Positions 1 through 9,907 of a DNA stretch of 64,000 bases are shown piece by piece. The stretch comes from Pelagicoccus sp. SDUM812005 (GTDB lineage Bacteria; Verrucomicrobiota; Verrucomicrobiia; Opitutales; Opitutaceae), in assembly GCF_031127875.1 (NCBI RefSeq), contig NZ_JARXIA010000015.1:1-64000 (forward strand), written 5' to 3'. Every line of letters starts with the position of its first letter. Within the stretch, counting starts at the first letter, position 1. A program made the position numbers and the translations under genes. Below the pieces are notes generated by a model. It saw only the letters and a list, made by a program, of their open reading frames with translations. It searched no databases and had not been told where the DNA came from.

Positions 1-141
1 AGCATTTTTCGTTTGATCATTCGCATAAGGTAGGGCGGGACCGCCGGGCACGCCGCGTTTCCCTCATCACACAGTACGACTAACTAAACGAAAAAGGATC
101 TAGTCTCCACGGTCGCTGGCTAAAGCACAGCGCTACAAACC
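1..141. other. Intergenic edge with GC-rich palindromic stretch
   Basis: No coding sequence is supported here. Around positions 29-58 there is a GC-rich run (GTAGGGCGGGACCGCC followed by GGGCACGCCGCG) that looks like a small intergenic palindromic element. No second copy was seen in the window. The rest is unremarkable. Confidence 0.4.
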
Positions 142-516
142 CTACAGTCCCCGCTCCTCCACTTCCTCCTCGTCCCAACCAAAATGGTGGCCGAGCTCGT
201 GCAGGAAGGTTGTCCTGACCTCGTCCTCGAAATCGAGATCCTCGTCCTCGCAGTACCACGCGATCGCGCCCAGGTAGAGAGCGATCACGCCGCTGCCGTC
301 CACGCTGCCCGTATCGTCTCCGTAGGCAATGTATTCACCCAGCATATACATCGCTTCCGGATCGATATGCGGAGCATTCGGATGGTAGCGCTTGTAGAGG
401 CAAGGCACCTTCTCAGCTGCCGGACGGATTTCGTCCGGCAATTCGCTCAGGCAGGATTCAACGATTCCCGTCGCAATGCGTTCGAGTTCAGGCCAATCGT
501 ATCGAGGAAGTTTCAT
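142..516 (-). CDS. Zincin-like metallopeptidase family protein (DUF1025/PF06262 type)
   Basis: About 124 residues, the usual size for this small cytosolic family of putative zinc metallopeptidases. The C-terminus carries the zinc-binding motif HELGHHFG followed by an acidic WDEEEVEE stretch, which fits the family's HExGHxxG signature with a downstream acidic ligand. The frame stays open to a TTG at 555, but the ATG at 516 (MKLPRYDWPELERIA) gives the expected N-terminus and is used here. The substrate is unknown for the family. It is co-directional with the large M16 peptidase gene upstream, from which it could be co-transcribed. Family assignment is confident, proteolytic activity is not shown. 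Confidence 0.85.
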   Translation of the reverse strand: MKLPRYDWPELERIATGIVESCLSELPDEIRPAAEKVPCLYKRYHPNAPHIDPEAMYMLGEYIAYGDDTGSVDGSGVIALYLGAIAWYCEDEDLDFEDEVRTTFLHELGHHFGWDEEEVEERGL

Positions 517-573
517 TCGGGCAACAGGGTCGGCGCGAGCGCCGCTCCTCGTCAAGCAAGACCGCAGCGAAAT

Positions 574-3477
574 CTAGTCCACGAAGATTTCGTCTATTTC
601 GACCTGACGCAGCTCCCCATGCTTCTTGAGCTCCTCCATATCGATCGCCGCAGACGGACCGAGGATCGAAATCATCTTAGGCTGCCCCTTGATCTTTTCG
701 TTGTAGAATTCGAACAAGCCGTCGAGGTCGCCCGCCATGATCCGTTCGTAGCGCCGCTCCCGCGGATCTCCTTCGAGTCCCACGCGTTCCCACGCCTTCA
801 CCGCTCCCAAGACGTCGCGGAAGCCGATTTTGGATACGCGGAACTGGTTATCGAGCGACTCCTTCACCACAGTGAAACGATCTTCCGACCGCGGCATGGT
901 ATTCCATAGGTCCAAGTAGGCCTCCAAGGAATCCACCGTCTTGTCCGCCTGGGTTCCGATGAATCCCATCACCAGATTTTCGCCGCCCTTAAAGCTGGAA
1001 ACCAAGTAGTGGGCCCAGACCGAGTACGCCAAGGCCCGCGCCTCGCGCATCTCCTGGAAGACGATGCCGCCCATGCCTCCGTAGAAGTATTCGTTGAAGG
1101 TTTCGATCAATGGCCGCTGCGCTTCGTCGTAAATTCCGCCGGGAAACTCGATGCGGATCTGCGACTGAGCGGTTTCGTAGTCCACGTAAACGATCTCGTT
1201 GGCTTCCGGCTCGTGCAGCTTCGGGAGCACCGGCTCCGGAGCAGGCCTCAAGGCGCGTTTGGTCTTGGACAGCTTCTTCAGTTTCTTGGCCACTTCCTTG
1301 ATCGGCATCTTTCCGACGTACAGGTAGTCGTGCTGGTATCCAGAAAGTCGATTCAACTGCCCCATCAAGTCTTCGACGCTGAGAGCCTTAATTTCTTCCG
1401 AGGAAAGCGCCGTCAAAAACGGCGACTCCTCCCCGTAGCGCGTGTAGTTGCGCAAGGCGTTGAAGATCATGTTTGGCTCCTTCATCGCATCCTGCTTCTG
1501 CTTGAGCTGGATCGCGACAAGCTCCTCGAGCACTTTGGCGTCGCCTTGCGAATCGTTCAGCACCTCCTGAAACAAGGAGAGCGACTTGTCGAAGTTCTCC
1601 TCCAGTCCACTCACGCTCAAGGTCGTATTGTGCTCGCCCACCGAAAATCCGAAGTCCGCTCCGATGGCGTACCAAGCCTTCTTCAGCTCCGGCGGCGACA
1701 GCCTCGAAGTGCCCGACTTGTCGAGCAAGGCCGCAGTCATCGGCAGCTCGCGAATCTCGCGGCTCCCCATCTCGTACACCTTGGACAAGGCAAAGAGATC
1801 GTTGGCCGGATTCTCCACGTAGAAGAGGCGGATCCCCTTGGCCAGCGTCATCACCTGGTAGTCCTCCCCTTCCTTCAGGAACTCGGGCTCGATCGGCTCC
1901 GACTCCATGGCGAGCACCTTCGCCGCAAACTCCGAGCGCTTGCTGCGATCGATATCGATCGGGTCAAACTCGGGCTTGGGCACTGTGGGCGGCGTGTAGT
2001 CTCCATCTTTCCGATACGCCACCACATAAGGCTGCGAGAAATACTTGTTGGCCACGCGTACCAAGTCCGCCTTGGTCAAGGCGTCCATGCGGTCGATCTC
2101 CGCCACGACATCCGCCCAGTCCTTCTTTTCCCCGAAGGCCGTGCTGATGATGCGCAGGCGGCCCGCGTTGGTTTCCATGGCGAGCTTCTCGTTCTTCTTA
2201 AAATCCGTGACGATGGCCGGCAGGATCCACTCGTCGAAGTCGCCCTGTTTGATGATCTCCAATTGCTCCAGCAAGAGTGCTTCCACCTCCTCTAGGCTCT
2301 GCCCTTCCTTGGGAGACCCGTAGAGGAATTGGCTGCCCGCATCGTTGCGAATGTAGGGAAAGGAACCTGCCTGGGCGACGCGTTGCTGCTGGTTCAGGTT
2401 CAGGTTGATCAAGCCGGCATTGGCATTGTCCAGGATCATATCGATCAGCTTGAGCGCGGGCTCGTCCTCATGCCCCGTAGGAGCCGTATCGAAGCCCAGC
2501 ATCACGTTCTCCTGCCCCGGATAATGAACGGTCACGCTTTTCTTTTCCGTGATGGGCGCAGGCATGGGACGCGTAAACTCCGGGACGTCTCCAGATTTCC
2601 ACGACGAGAAATGCTTATCGATCACCTTGATCGCTTCCTCCACCTCGAAGTCGCCCGCCAGAGCGATCGCCATATTGTTGGCCACGTAGTGGGCATCGAA
2701 AAACTCGTGAATCTTCTTGAGCGAGGGCTTCTTCAAATGCTCGACCGAACCGAGCGCCGTTTGGGAGCCGTAGGGATGTTCTCCATACAATAGCGAGAAA
2801 AGCGCTTCCTGGATCAAGCGATCCTTGTTGTCCATGGCTCGATTCTTCTCCTCGTAGACGATTTCCAGCTCCGGCTGAAAAAGGCGGAAAACCGGATTCT
2901 GGAAACGGTTGGACTCGATCATAGCCCACTGCTCGAGACGGTTCGACGGCAGCTCCTCCAAGTAAACCGTGCGGTCGGGAGCCGTGTAAGCGTTGATGCC
3001 CTGCCCGCCGAGACTGGAAATGAGGGTGTCGAATTCGCTGGGGATCGCGTACTGGGCCGCCAATTGCGACTCCCGATTGATCTCGGCATAAATCTCCGCT
3101 CGCTTCTCCGCATCCTCCTCCCGGAAATGCTCTTCGTAGAGCTCCGTGATGCGATCGATATGCGGCTTCTCCTTTTCCCAGTCCGAAGAACCGAGCTTGG
3201 CGTTGCCCTTGAACAGCAAGTGCTCGAGGTAGTGTGCCAGTCCGGTGGCGTCCTCCGGATCGTCCTTGGAGCCCGCCCGAACCGTAATCTCGGAGCGGAA
3301 GGTCGGTGTCTCGTGATTCTCGGTGAGATAAACCGTCAGCCCATTATCCAGCTCGTAGATGTGAACCTGCATGAGGTCGTCTTCAAGCGGAGCCTGCACC
3401 AGCTTATAGCCGGCCTGCAGGGAAAAGATGGGCAGTAGGAGAAGCGCCAGAAGAGCGTGCTTTGCTTTCATAGTCAT
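574..3477 (-). CDS. M16 (insulinase/pitrilysin) family zinc peptidase, exported
   Basis: About 967 residues. A hydrophobic N-terminal signal (MKAKHALLALLLLPIFSLQA) predicts export to the periplasm. The first M16 domain has the inverted zinc motif HYLEH near residue 85 and the third ligand in ELEIVYEEKNR roughly 75 residues later, which is the classic HxxEH-x76-E arrangement. The second half (from about residue 520) has the inactive M16-like fold including the YxxG and Arg-Tyr regions expected from pitrilysin-type enzymes. The length equals full-size M16A/B fused peptidases. Start is the ATG at 3477; a second ATG at 3471 is also possible and no strong ribosome site discriminates. It lies directly after the peptide importer genes, so a role in degrading small peptides in the periplasm is plausible (inference). 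Confidence 0.93.
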   Translation of the reverse strand: MTMKAKHALLALLLLPIFSLQAGYKLVQAPLEDDLMQVHIYELDNGLTVYLTENHETPTFRSEITVRAGSKDDPEDATGLAHYLEHLLFKGNAKLGSSDWEKEKPHIDRITELYEEHFREEDAEKRAEIYAEINRESQLAAQYAIPSEFDTLISSLGGQGINAYTAPDRTVYLEELPSNRLEQWAMIESNRFQNPVFRLFQPELEIVYEEKNRAMDNKDRLIQEALFSLLYGEHPYGSQTALGSVEHLKKPSLKKIHEFFDAHYVANNMAIALAGDFEVEEAIKVIDKHFSSWKSGDVPEFTRPMPAPITEKKSVTVHYPGQENVMLGFDTAPTGHEDEPALKLIDMILDNANAGLINLNLNQQQRVAQAGSFPYIRNDAGSQFLYGSPKEGQSLEEVEALLLEQLEIIKQGDFDEWILPAIVTDFKKNEKLAMETNAGRLRIISTAFGEKKDWADVVAEIDRMDALTKADLVRVANKYFSQPYVVAYRKDGDYTPPTVPKPEFDPIDIDRSKRSEFAAKVLAMESEPIEPEFLKEGEDYQVMTLAKGIRLFYVENPANDLFALSKVYEMGSREIRELPMTAALLDKSGTSRLSPPELKKAWYAIGADFGFSVGEHNTTLSVSGLEENFDKSLSLFQEVLNDSQGDAKVLEELVAIQLKQKQDAMKEPNMIFNALRNYTRYGEESPFLTALSSEEIKALSVEDLMGQLNRLSGYQHDYLYVGKMPIKEVAKKLKKLSKTKRALRPAPEPVLPKLHEPEANEIVYVDYETAQSQIRIEFPGGIYDEAQRPLIETFNEYFYGGMGGIVFQEMREARALAYSVWAHYLVSSFKGGENLVMGFIGTQADKTVDSLEAYLDLWNTMPRSEDRFTVVKESLDNQFRVSKIGFRDVLGAVKAWERVGLEGDPRERRYERIMAGDLDGLFEFYNEKIKGQPKMISILGPSAAIDMEELKKHGELRQVEIDEIFVD

Positions 3478-3516
3478 CAAGGGGTTGGCTGTTGGAAAAT
3501 TGGTTTTTGCTCGGAA

Positions 3517-4533
3517 CTAAGAGCGTACGAGGAAGCGTTCATGGTTCGCCACCGTGGCAGGATGGACTTCCACCCAGTGCCCAGGAGAGACCTCAATATA
3601 CTCTCCAGGTTGCGAAGCAACGTCCTCGGAAACTTCGATAGGGCTGCGCCGAGCGAAGGCGCAACCGGGCGGGGGATCGATAGGAGACGGAACGTCGCCC
3701 CGCAAGACCACCCGATCCTTCCGGACCGTCGGGTCCGGAACCGGGATGGCAGAGATCAACGCTTTCGTGTATTCATGCATCGGATTCGCGAAGAGCTCGT
3801 CGCCATCCGCAAGCTCCACGAACTTCCCCAAATACATGACCCCAACCCGATCGGATATGACGCGCACCACCGAAAGGTCATGGGCAATGAAAAGGTAGGA
3901 AATCCCCATGTCGCGCTGCAAATCCATCAATAGGTTCAGAATCTGGCTCTGCACCGATACGTCCAAGGCCGACACCGGCTCGTCGCAAACGATCAGCTTC
4001 GGCTCCAAGGCGATCGCTCGGGCGATGCCGATTCGTTGCCGCTGGCCGCCAGAAAATTCGAAGGGATACTTTTCGAGCGAAGATTGCGGCAGGCCGACCT
4101 TGTCCAACAACGCCCGCACGCGGCGGATACGTTCCTGCGCATCCCCAATCTTGTGGATGATAAACGGCTCTTCCAATATCTGCCCCACCGTATGGCGGGC
4201 GTTGAGCGATTCGGCTGGGTCCTGGAAGATGATCTGCAGATCCCGTCGGAAGGGCCGCATTTGCGACTTCGACAGGGATTCGATCGACTCGCCTTCGAAG
4301 CGTATCGAGCCCGCCGTCGGTTGCAGCAAGCGGCAGATCGCTTTGCCCAAGGTCGATTTGCCACAGCCCGACTCGCCTACCAAGCCCAGCGTTTCGCCTG
4401 GCTTGATGCTGAAGCTCACGTCGTCGACGGCCTTGCAGAAACGTTTCGCACGAGCGAACACGCCTTCCTTCACAGGAAAGTGAACCTTGAGGTTTTCGAC
4501 CTCCAACAAGGGAGTACAATCAGATTGCGGCAT
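3517..4533 (-). CDS. Peptide ABC transporter ATP-binding protein (OppF/YejF C-terminal-half type)
   Basis: ATPase of an oligopeptide importer acting at the inner membrane. It has Walker [10 protein letters not shown], the ABC signature SGGQRQR, Walker B LIVCDEP and the H-loop AHDLSV, followed by the C-terminal oligopeptide-transporter extension (ISAIPVPDP, GDVPSPIDPPPGC). Usual OppF length. The frame begins at 4584, overlapping the preceding oppD-like gene, but MPQSDCTPLLEVENL from the ATG at 4533 matches family N-termini and leaves a 14-base gap. The conserved Cys of the C-terminal cluster motif is only partly kept (GCAFARRSP where FxxRCP is usual). It is last of five co-directional importer genes. 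Confidence 0.95.
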   Translation of the reverse strand: MPQSDCTPLLEVENLKVHFPVKEGVFARAKRFCKAVDDVSFSIKPGETLGLVGESGCGKSTLGKAICRLLQPTAGSIRFEGESIESLSKSQMRPFRRDLQIIFQDPAESLNARHTVGQILEEPFIIHKIGDAQERIRRVRALLDKVGLPQSSLEKYPFEFSGGQRQRIGIARAIALEPKLIVCDEPVSALDVSVQSQILNLLMDLQRDMGISYLFIAHDLSVVRVISDRVGVMYLGKFVELADGDELFANPMHEYTKALISAIPVPDPTVRKDRVVLRGDVPSPIDPPPGCAFARRSPIEVSEDVASQPGEYIEVSPGHWVEVHPATVANHERFLVRS

Positions 4534-4547
4534 AGGTATTCGGAAAG

Positions 4548-5567
4548 TTAAGACACTCGCACGTAAGGACAGTCCTCGACCCAATGCCCTTCGCCCACTT
4601 GCACCAGCCCCGGCTTCTCGCTGCGGAACGCTTCAGATTTCAAATACTCCTCGATTTGCGGGTGCGGCGAACGGGGCGCGAATCGAGCGCCGACCGGCAT
4701 GTCCGCAAGCCCCGGAACAGTTCCCTCAATCGTATTCAATTTCTCTTTACGCGGCGAATCCACCCGCGGGATCGAATTCAGAAGTCCCTTGGTGTAGAGG
4801 TGCTGCGGGTTTTCGAAGATCGACCGCACTGGTCCCTTCTCAGCGACCCGGCCCGCGTACATAACCACCACTTCATCGCAGGTTTCCGCGATGACTCCTA
4901 GGTCATGCGTGATCATGATGACCGACATGCCCAAGCGATCTTGCATCGACTTGATCAACTCCAATATCTGGGCCTGAACCGTCACGTCCAAGGCAGTCGT
5001 CGGCTCGTCCGCAATCACGAGCGAGGGATTGCACGCGAGAGCGATGGCCACTACCACGCGCTGCCGCATTCCCCCGGAAAGCTGGTGAGGATACTCGCTC
5101 ACTCGAACCTCAGGAGCAGGGATTCCTACCAGGCGGAGCAGATCGACAGCCCGCTGCAAGAGCTCTTTGCTGGACAATTTCTCGTGCAGCGAGATGGCTT
5201 CCATCAACTGAGGCCCGATGCGGTGCACAGGATTGAGAGCCGTCATGGGCTCCTGAAAAATCATGCCGATCTCCCCTCCCCGAATCTTCCGTAGTCTCTC
5301 TTCGGATACCGTTGCCAGATCTTCCCCCTTGTAGAGGATTTGTCCGGAAAGAATATTTCCAGCCGGCTGCGGCAGCAGGCGCATGATCGACATGGCCGTA
5401 ACGCTCTTCCCGCATCCCGATTCGCCTACGATGCCAAGCGTCTTTCCCGCTGGCACGTCGAACGAGACTCCGTCGACCGCGACCACGCGGCCCGCATCCG
5501 TATCGAATGCGGTTACGAGATCGCGAACGGAAAGGAGCGGATTTCCTTGGTCCATGTTAGATGCCAT
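4548..5567 (-). CDS. Peptide ABC transporter ATP-binding protein (OppD/YejF N-terminal-half type)
   Basis: The 339-residue partner ATPase has Walker [12 protein letters not shown], signature LSGGMRQR, Walker [13 protein letters not shown] and the H-loop in ITHDLGV, then the OppD C-terminal region ([24 protein letters not shown]). Its ATG directly abuts the stop of the solute-binding-protein gene; an in-frame ATG 12 bases downstream is an alternative. In Escherichia coli the corresponding Yej transporter uses one fused ATPase, YejF; here the two halves are separate genes. Together they energise the YejB/YejE-like permeases encoded upstream. Confidence 0.95.
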   Translation of the reverse strand: MASNMDQGNPLLSVRDLVTAFDTDAGRVVAVDGVSFDVPAGKTLGIVGESGCGKSVTAMSIMRLLPQPAGNILSGQILYKGEDLATVSEERLRKIRGGEIGMIFQEPMTALNPVHRIGPQLMEAISLHEKLSSKELLQRAVDLLRLVGIPAPEVRVSEYPHQLSGGMRQRVVVAIALACNPSLVIADEPTTALDVTVQAQILELIKSMQDRLGMSVIMITHDLGVIAETCDEVVVMYAGRVAEKGPVRSIFENPQHLYTKGLLNSIPRVDSPRKEKLNTIEGTVPGLADMPVGARFAPRSPHPQIEEYLKSEAFRSEKPGLVQVGEGHWVEDCPYVRVS

Positions 5568-7634
5568 CTAGTCGGCCGACTTGTATTGATCGTAGACCTT
5601 GACCGACTTCTCGAACGTCTTCCCCTTCTTGAGAGCATCCAAGATTTCGCGCTTTTTCTTAGGATCCATCCAGGACAAGCTAAACTCGGAGGGCGAATCG
5701 CTGGTCATGACGTTAAAGTCTTCCGGATACTCTCTCCAACTCCAGTAACCCGCGCGATAGAACGGTATGTAGAAAGCGGGTACGAAGACAGCTTCGTCGT
5801 GGATCAGCTGCTCCATCTGATGGGCGAGCTTAATCATCTCGCCGGTGTCGGAGGAGTTGCGATACTTTTCGATCATGGCGTCCAGTTCCGGTACCGCCAT
5901 GGAGTTCAAGTTGTTGGTCTGCACCTTAATCGACCCGTCGGGATTGTAGGCGTTCAAGGAATGGAATGTTTCCCAGTATCGTGGATACATCTCCGCCCCA
6001 TACCCCCAAGCCATGAAGTGGATATCGTGCTGCTTCTCGATCGCGCGCTTGTATCCAGCCGTGCTGTCGAGTACCTGCAAGCGGAGGTCGAGCCCAGCCT
6101 TGGCTGCCTCTTCCTTGATGATGGTAAGCGGCTCCTGGAAGGTTTGGTAGCCAGTGGTCAAGGAGAAGGAGAGCTTTTCGCCCTTGCTGTTCTCTAGGAT
6201 TCCGTCGGAGCCACGCTTGTCGAAGCCTGCCTTCGCAAAGGACTCAAGCGCCTTCTCGATGGAAAAGGGACGCGCCTTGATGTCCGGGTTCGTAAATTCG
6301 CCGTAGCCTACGGCCGTGTGGTTGAGGCGCTCGTAGTCGCCCCGGAAATACTTGTCGATAACGAGCTCCCAATTCGAAGCATGCTGGATGCCGATACGGA
6401 TGTTGCGATCGTTCAAGAGGGGCTTAGCGGTATTGATCCACATGCCATAGGGCGGACGAGGGCGCTGGTTGTAGAAGACCGCTTTCTTTATATAGCCGCC
6501 TTCGACTAGCTTATCGTCATCCGGCAACTTGTCGTACCAGTACTTCGGGAGCGAAAGGCTCGCGGCGTCTAGCTCCCCCTTCTTGAACATTTCAAACGCC
6601 TTCTCCACATCGCGCACCACTTGGAGGCGTCGCTTGTCGTAGTTGTAGCGGTAGCGAATGTTTCGCTTGTCTTGCGCCCACCAGTCCTTCTGGCGAGTGA
6701 AGACGATAGACTCTCCCTTGCGCACATCCCCTTCTTCGATGACGTAGGCGCCCGTCGTCGGCTCGAAGCGCCACTGGTAGCGCTCAGGGAAATCGTCTCC
6801 CAGCTCGCCGTAGAAATGCTCCGGGCGAGGAGAGAGGCCAAGAGCGTAGGTAGCGAAGTCCGGCTTCGCGATCGATACCTGAATCGAAAAAGTCTGGTCG
6901 TCGTACTTGGTGATGCCGCGGTAGGAGCGGTTGTAGAAATTGTTGTACCAGGGAGCCTTGATGTAGGAACTCTGCATGAAGAAGAACATGAACAAGAAGT
7001 CGTCCGCCGTGACCGCTTTCCCATCCGACCAGCGGGCCGAAGGATCGAGCTTCACGTATACCGTCTGGTTCTCCTTGTCCACGGCCCACTCTTCCGCCAA
7101 CTCGGCAAAGAAAAGCGGCCCGTCCTCGCCCAGCTCGGTGGAGTTCGGATGCTGGCGGGCGATCTGCAGGGCATTGTAGTCGAGCAGGTAGGTGCGGAAG
7201 CTGCCGTTGGCGTCCGGGCCGATGGTGCGGAGCGTGCGCGGAAAGTCTTGGATCGAGCTGTAGGACGTGCCGCCCTTGACCGCTTTAGGCGAGCCGATCT
7301 CCGGCAGGTCCGAGCCGTCCTTCCAATTCAATCCGTCCGGCAGGTCGGCAGGCGTCTTGAAGTTGAAAAACTTGGGGAATTCGCCAGCGGCGATTCTCTT
7401 ATCGACCTCCTCTTGCGTCACCCGCCCCGCTTCCAGGTCCTCGAACAGCTCCGGAGGCAGGGAAACCTTGGTCTGGTAGTACTCTTGCACCTCCGCCTTC
7501 ATGGCTTCGATGCGCGCTTGCGTTTCCGGATCCGCAGGAGTCGCAGACTCGTCTTTCGACGAACAGCCAGCAAGCAGTCCTCCCAGCAAAAGAATCGGCA
7601 AAGGGGTGAATTTGAGAAGGTTGAAATGCTTCAT
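5568..7634 (-). CDS. Peptide/microcin-type extracellular solute-binding lipoprotein (family 5, YejA-like)
   Basis: A 688-residue substrate-binding protein. The N-terminus is a lipoprotein signal with lipobox LAGC (Cys near residue 24) and then SSKDES, so it should be anchored to a membrane facing the periplasm. From about residue 110 the SBP_bac_5 fold is recognisable (PLFFAELAEEWAVDKENQTVYVKLDPSARWSDG, split here by eye into the usual family blocks, and ADDFLFMF). It is longer than typical OppA/DppA and resembles the YejA branch, fitting the YejB/YejE-type permeases next to it. Residues about 30-110 form a charged N-terminal insertion of unknown role. It lies between permease and ATPase genes in one operon. 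Confidence 0.92.
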   Translation of the reverse strand: MKHFNLLKFTPLPILLLGGLLAGCSSKDESATPADPETQARIEAMKAEVQEYYQTKVSLPPELFEDLEAGRVTQEEVDKRIAAGEFPKFFNFKTPADLPDGLNWKDGSDLPEIGSPKAVKGGTSYSSIQDFPRTLRTIGPDANGSFRTYLLDYNALQIARQHPNSTELGEDGPLFFAELAEEWAVDKENQTVYVKLDPSARWSDGKAVTADDFLFMFFFMQSSYIKAPWYNNFYNRSYRGITKYDDQTFSIQVSIAKPDFATYALGLSPRPEHFYGELGDDFPERYQWRFEPTTGAYVIEEGDVRKGESIVFTRQKDWWAQDKRNIRYRYNYDKRRLQVVRDVEKAFEMFKKGELDAASLSLPKYWYDKLPDDDKLVEGGYIKKAVFYNQRPRPPYGMWINTAKPLLNDRNIRIGIQHASNWELVIDKYFRGDYERLNHTAVGYGEFTNPDIKARPFSIEKALESFAKAGFDKRGSDGILENSKGEKLSFSLTTGYQTFQEPLTIIKEEAAKAGLDLRLQVLDSTAGYKRAIEKQHDIHFMAWGYGAEMYPRYWETFHSLNAYNPDGSIKVQTNNLNSMAVPELDAMIEKYRNSSDTGEMIKLAHQMEQLIHDEAVFVPAFYIPFYRAGYWSWREYPEDFNVMTSDSPSEFSLSWMDPKKKREILDALKKGKTFEKSVKVYDQYKSAD

Positions 7635-7648
7635 ACGTAGTTGAACGA

Positions 7649-8722
7649 TTAACGGTAAACGGTGAATTTCTTAGGATCAAAGGCTTCGCGGATCGCCTCT
7701 CCAACGAAGGCTACCAAGGTGAGAATCGTCACCAAAGTGAAGAAGGACGAGACCACGATCCATGGAGCGGTGGTTAGGTTATCGGTTCCTTGCTTGAGCA
7801 ATTCCCCAAGGCTGGGCGTAGGGGGCGGCAGGCCGAAGCCGAGGTAGTCCAGCGCCGTAACGGCCGTGATGGCGCCCACGATGGTAAACGGCATGAACGT
7901 CACCAAAGTCGCTAGCGTATTCGGAAGGATGTGACGGAAGATCACGCGCGTCGTGCTGGCGCCTATCGCTTCCGCTGCCGCGACATAGTCCCGAGCCTTC
8001 TCCTTGTAGGCTCCCGTGCGCATGTAGTAGGTCATTCCCATCCACGAGAACATCACCATCACGGTAAGCAAAATAATGATACGGGCCGAAACGGGAACCG
8101 AACTCGGCACCACCGAAAACACGATGATCACCACGTAGAGGAACGGAAGATTGGACCAGATCTCGATCAAGCGCTGACCGATCAAGTCGAACAAGCCGCC
8201 AAAATAGCCCATCAGGCATCCGATCGCGATTCCGATCAGGTAGGTCAGGATGAGGAACGCGAAAGAGAAGAAGATCGCGATCCGAAAGCCGTAGAACAAC
8301 CGAGCCACGATATCGCGGCCTGTCGTATCCGTCCCCAACCAATGGCCCTCGGAAAAGCTCGGAGGAGCCGGCTTGAAAACCCCTTCGTATTCGTTGTTCT
8401 CATACGGATTATAGGGGATGATCGGAAGCAGGACCCAGTTATCGCTCCCCTCTTCCTCGAAGCGCTCCTTAAGCTCCCGGTAATTGGTCTCGTACGAATA
8501 GCCCAATCCAAAGGTATCTCCCGGAATCACGGCGCCATAAGTCGGAAAGTACAATTCACCCTCGTAGGAGACGACGATGGCGCGGCTGTTGATAAAAAGC
8601 TCCGCAAAAAAGCTAAACGCGACCAAAGCCAGTATCGCCAGAAAGGAGTAGTAGCCGCGCCGGATCTGCTTGAAGCGAGCTACCTTCTTGGCCGTCAAGG
8701 GATTGAATTTGAAAAGTCTCAT
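7649..8722 (-). CDS. yejE: Peptide ABC transporter permease, YejE-like
   Basis: Inner-membrane permease of about 357 residues. After TM1 there is a long periplasmic segment (YEGELYFPTYG, then LLPIIPYNPYENN) that is characteristic of YejE rather than OppC/DppC. Next comes HWLGTDTTGRDIVARL, typical of the OppC_N to permease transition, and the EAA-type loop (DYVAAAEAIGASTTRVIFRHILPN). The frame opens at 8773 within the upstream gene, but the ATG at 8722 (MRLFKFNPLTAKK) is the expected start and leaves 22 bases after the yejB-like stop. It works with the YejB-like permease and the two ATPases in uptake of peptides or peptide-like antibiotics (family knowledge). Confidence 0.92.
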   Translation of the reverse strand: MRLFKFNPLTAKKVARFKQIRRGYYSFLAILALVAFSFFAELFINSRAIVVSYEGELYFPTYGAVIPGDTFGLGYSYETNYRELKERFEEEGSDNWVLLPIIPYNPYENNEYEGVFKPAPPSFSEGHWLGTDTTGRDIVARLFYGFRIAIFFSFAFLILTYLIGIAIGCLMGYFGGLFDLIGQRLIEIWSNLPFLYVVIIVFSVVPSSVPVSARIIILLTVMVMFSWMGMTYYMRTGAYKEKARDYVAAAEAIGASTTRVIFRHILPNTLATLVTFMPFTIVGAITAVTALDYLGFGLPPPTPSLGELLKQGTDNLTTAPWIVVSSFFTLVTILTLVAFVGEAIREAFDPKKFTVYR

Positions 8723-8744
8723 CTCTCGTATTCGTGGGCTGCGT

Positions 8745-9776
8745 CTACTTAAAACGGATACGTGGATCCACAAGGGCTACCAAAGCGTCGGAAATTACGT
8801 TCCCCAGCAAAAGCAAAAGGCTGGACAGAAAAACGATGCCCATCACCACCGGATAGTCGCGGTCGAGCACCGCGCTGATCCCCAGGAGCCCGATCCCATC
8901 GATATCGAAAATCGTCTCGATCAAAAACGATCCCGTCAGGATCAGGGATACGTTTTGCCCGAATGTCGTCGCGATGGGAATCATGGAATTGCGCAAGGCG
9001 TGATGGAAAACCGCTGACTTGAAGGACACGCCCTTCGCCACTGCCGTGCGCATGTAGTCCGCCGCCATGTTATCCATCAAGTGGTTCTTCATGAGCAAGG
9101 TCGTTACCGCGAAGCTCCCCACCAAATAGCAAATCAAGGGCAGGACAGCGTGGTCCACGATATCGACCGCCTTTTCCCAGAGGCTGAGCTCCTCGAAGTA
9201 GATGCTCTTGAACCCACCCATCGGAAACCAACCCAGCTCCACCGAGAAGAACAGAAGGAGCAGCGAGCCCAACGCGTACCCAGGAATCGCATACCCGCAA
9301 AAGACCAGAATCGACGAATAGGTATCCAAGGCGGTGCGGTGCTTCAAGGCCTTCAACATCCCCAGCGGAATACAGATCCCGTAGGTGATGATCATCGTGG
9401 TCAGGCCGTAGAAGATCGAAATCGGAAAACGTTGGGAAATTTGCGACCAAACCGAGTCCTGGTAACGGGTCGAAACGCCAAGGTCTCCGCGCACCAACTT
9501 GCCCAGCCAGGAAAAGTAGGCGACAATCATCGGCTTATCGAAGCCGTAGTAAGCCTTCAGCTCGTTCAGTTGGTCTTCCGAAAGCCCGGTCCCCTCGCCT
9601 CCGCGAGCGCCTCCGCTCCCTCCGCCGCCTTGCGAGGCATCGGCGATCTGCGCCTCCATGATCGCCCTCTCCATAGGCCCTCCCGGCACGAAGCGAGTGA
9701 TAGCGAAGACAATCAAGGTCACCCCGATCAGAGTCGGTGGAATGAGCAGAATTCTTCGGAGAAAGTAGTCACGCAT
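8745..9776 (-). CDS. yejB: Peptide ABC transporter permease, YejB-like
   Basis: The 343-residue first gene of the importer operon. The N-terminus (MRDYFLRRILLIPPTLIG, then FVPGGPMERAI) and a Gly-rich insert before LKAYYGFDKP are hallmarks of YejB-type permeases. The cytoplasmic EAA loop is DYMRTAVAKGVSFKSAVFHHALRNSMIP, written here only to identify the site. Six membrane segments are apparent. The Gly-Ser stretch near residues 48-60 is low complexity. No strong Shine-Dalgarno sequence precedes the ATG. The 131 bp between this gene and the divergent methyltransferase must contain its promoter, but I could not pick one convincingly. Confidence 0.93.
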   Translation of the reverse strand: MRDYFLRRILLIPPTLIGVTLIVFAITRFVPGGPMERAIMEAQIADASQGGGGSGGARGGEGTGLSEDQLNELKAYYGFDKPMIVAYFSWLGKLVRGDLGVSTRYQDSVWSQISQRFPISIFYGLTTMIITYGICIPLGMLKALKHRTALDTYSSILVFCGYAIPGYALGSLLLLFFSVELGWFPMGGFKSIYFEELSLWEKAVDIVDHAVLPLICYLVGSFAVTTLLMKNHLMDNMAADYMRTAVAKGVSFKSAVFHHALRNSMIPIATTFGQNVSLILTGSFLIETIFDIDGIGLLGISAVLDRDYPVVMGIVFLSSLLLLLGNVISDALVALVDPRIRFK

Positions 9777-9907
9777 AACTGGGTACAGGCGAAAGGTACG
9801 AAAGTAAAAATAAGGGAGGGCATTTCCCCAAAAAGCAAGTCCGGTAAGTCAGCAAGTACCGCACCACCCTGCTTCCAAGGCTTGCTACAGCTAGACAGGA
9901 TTCCAAG

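Noticed and set aside
184-909. Long plus-strand reading frames across 0.1-3.9 kb
   Set aside because: They are antisense to the metallopeptidase, M16 and importer genes, have Arg/His-rich composition and no recognisable domains.
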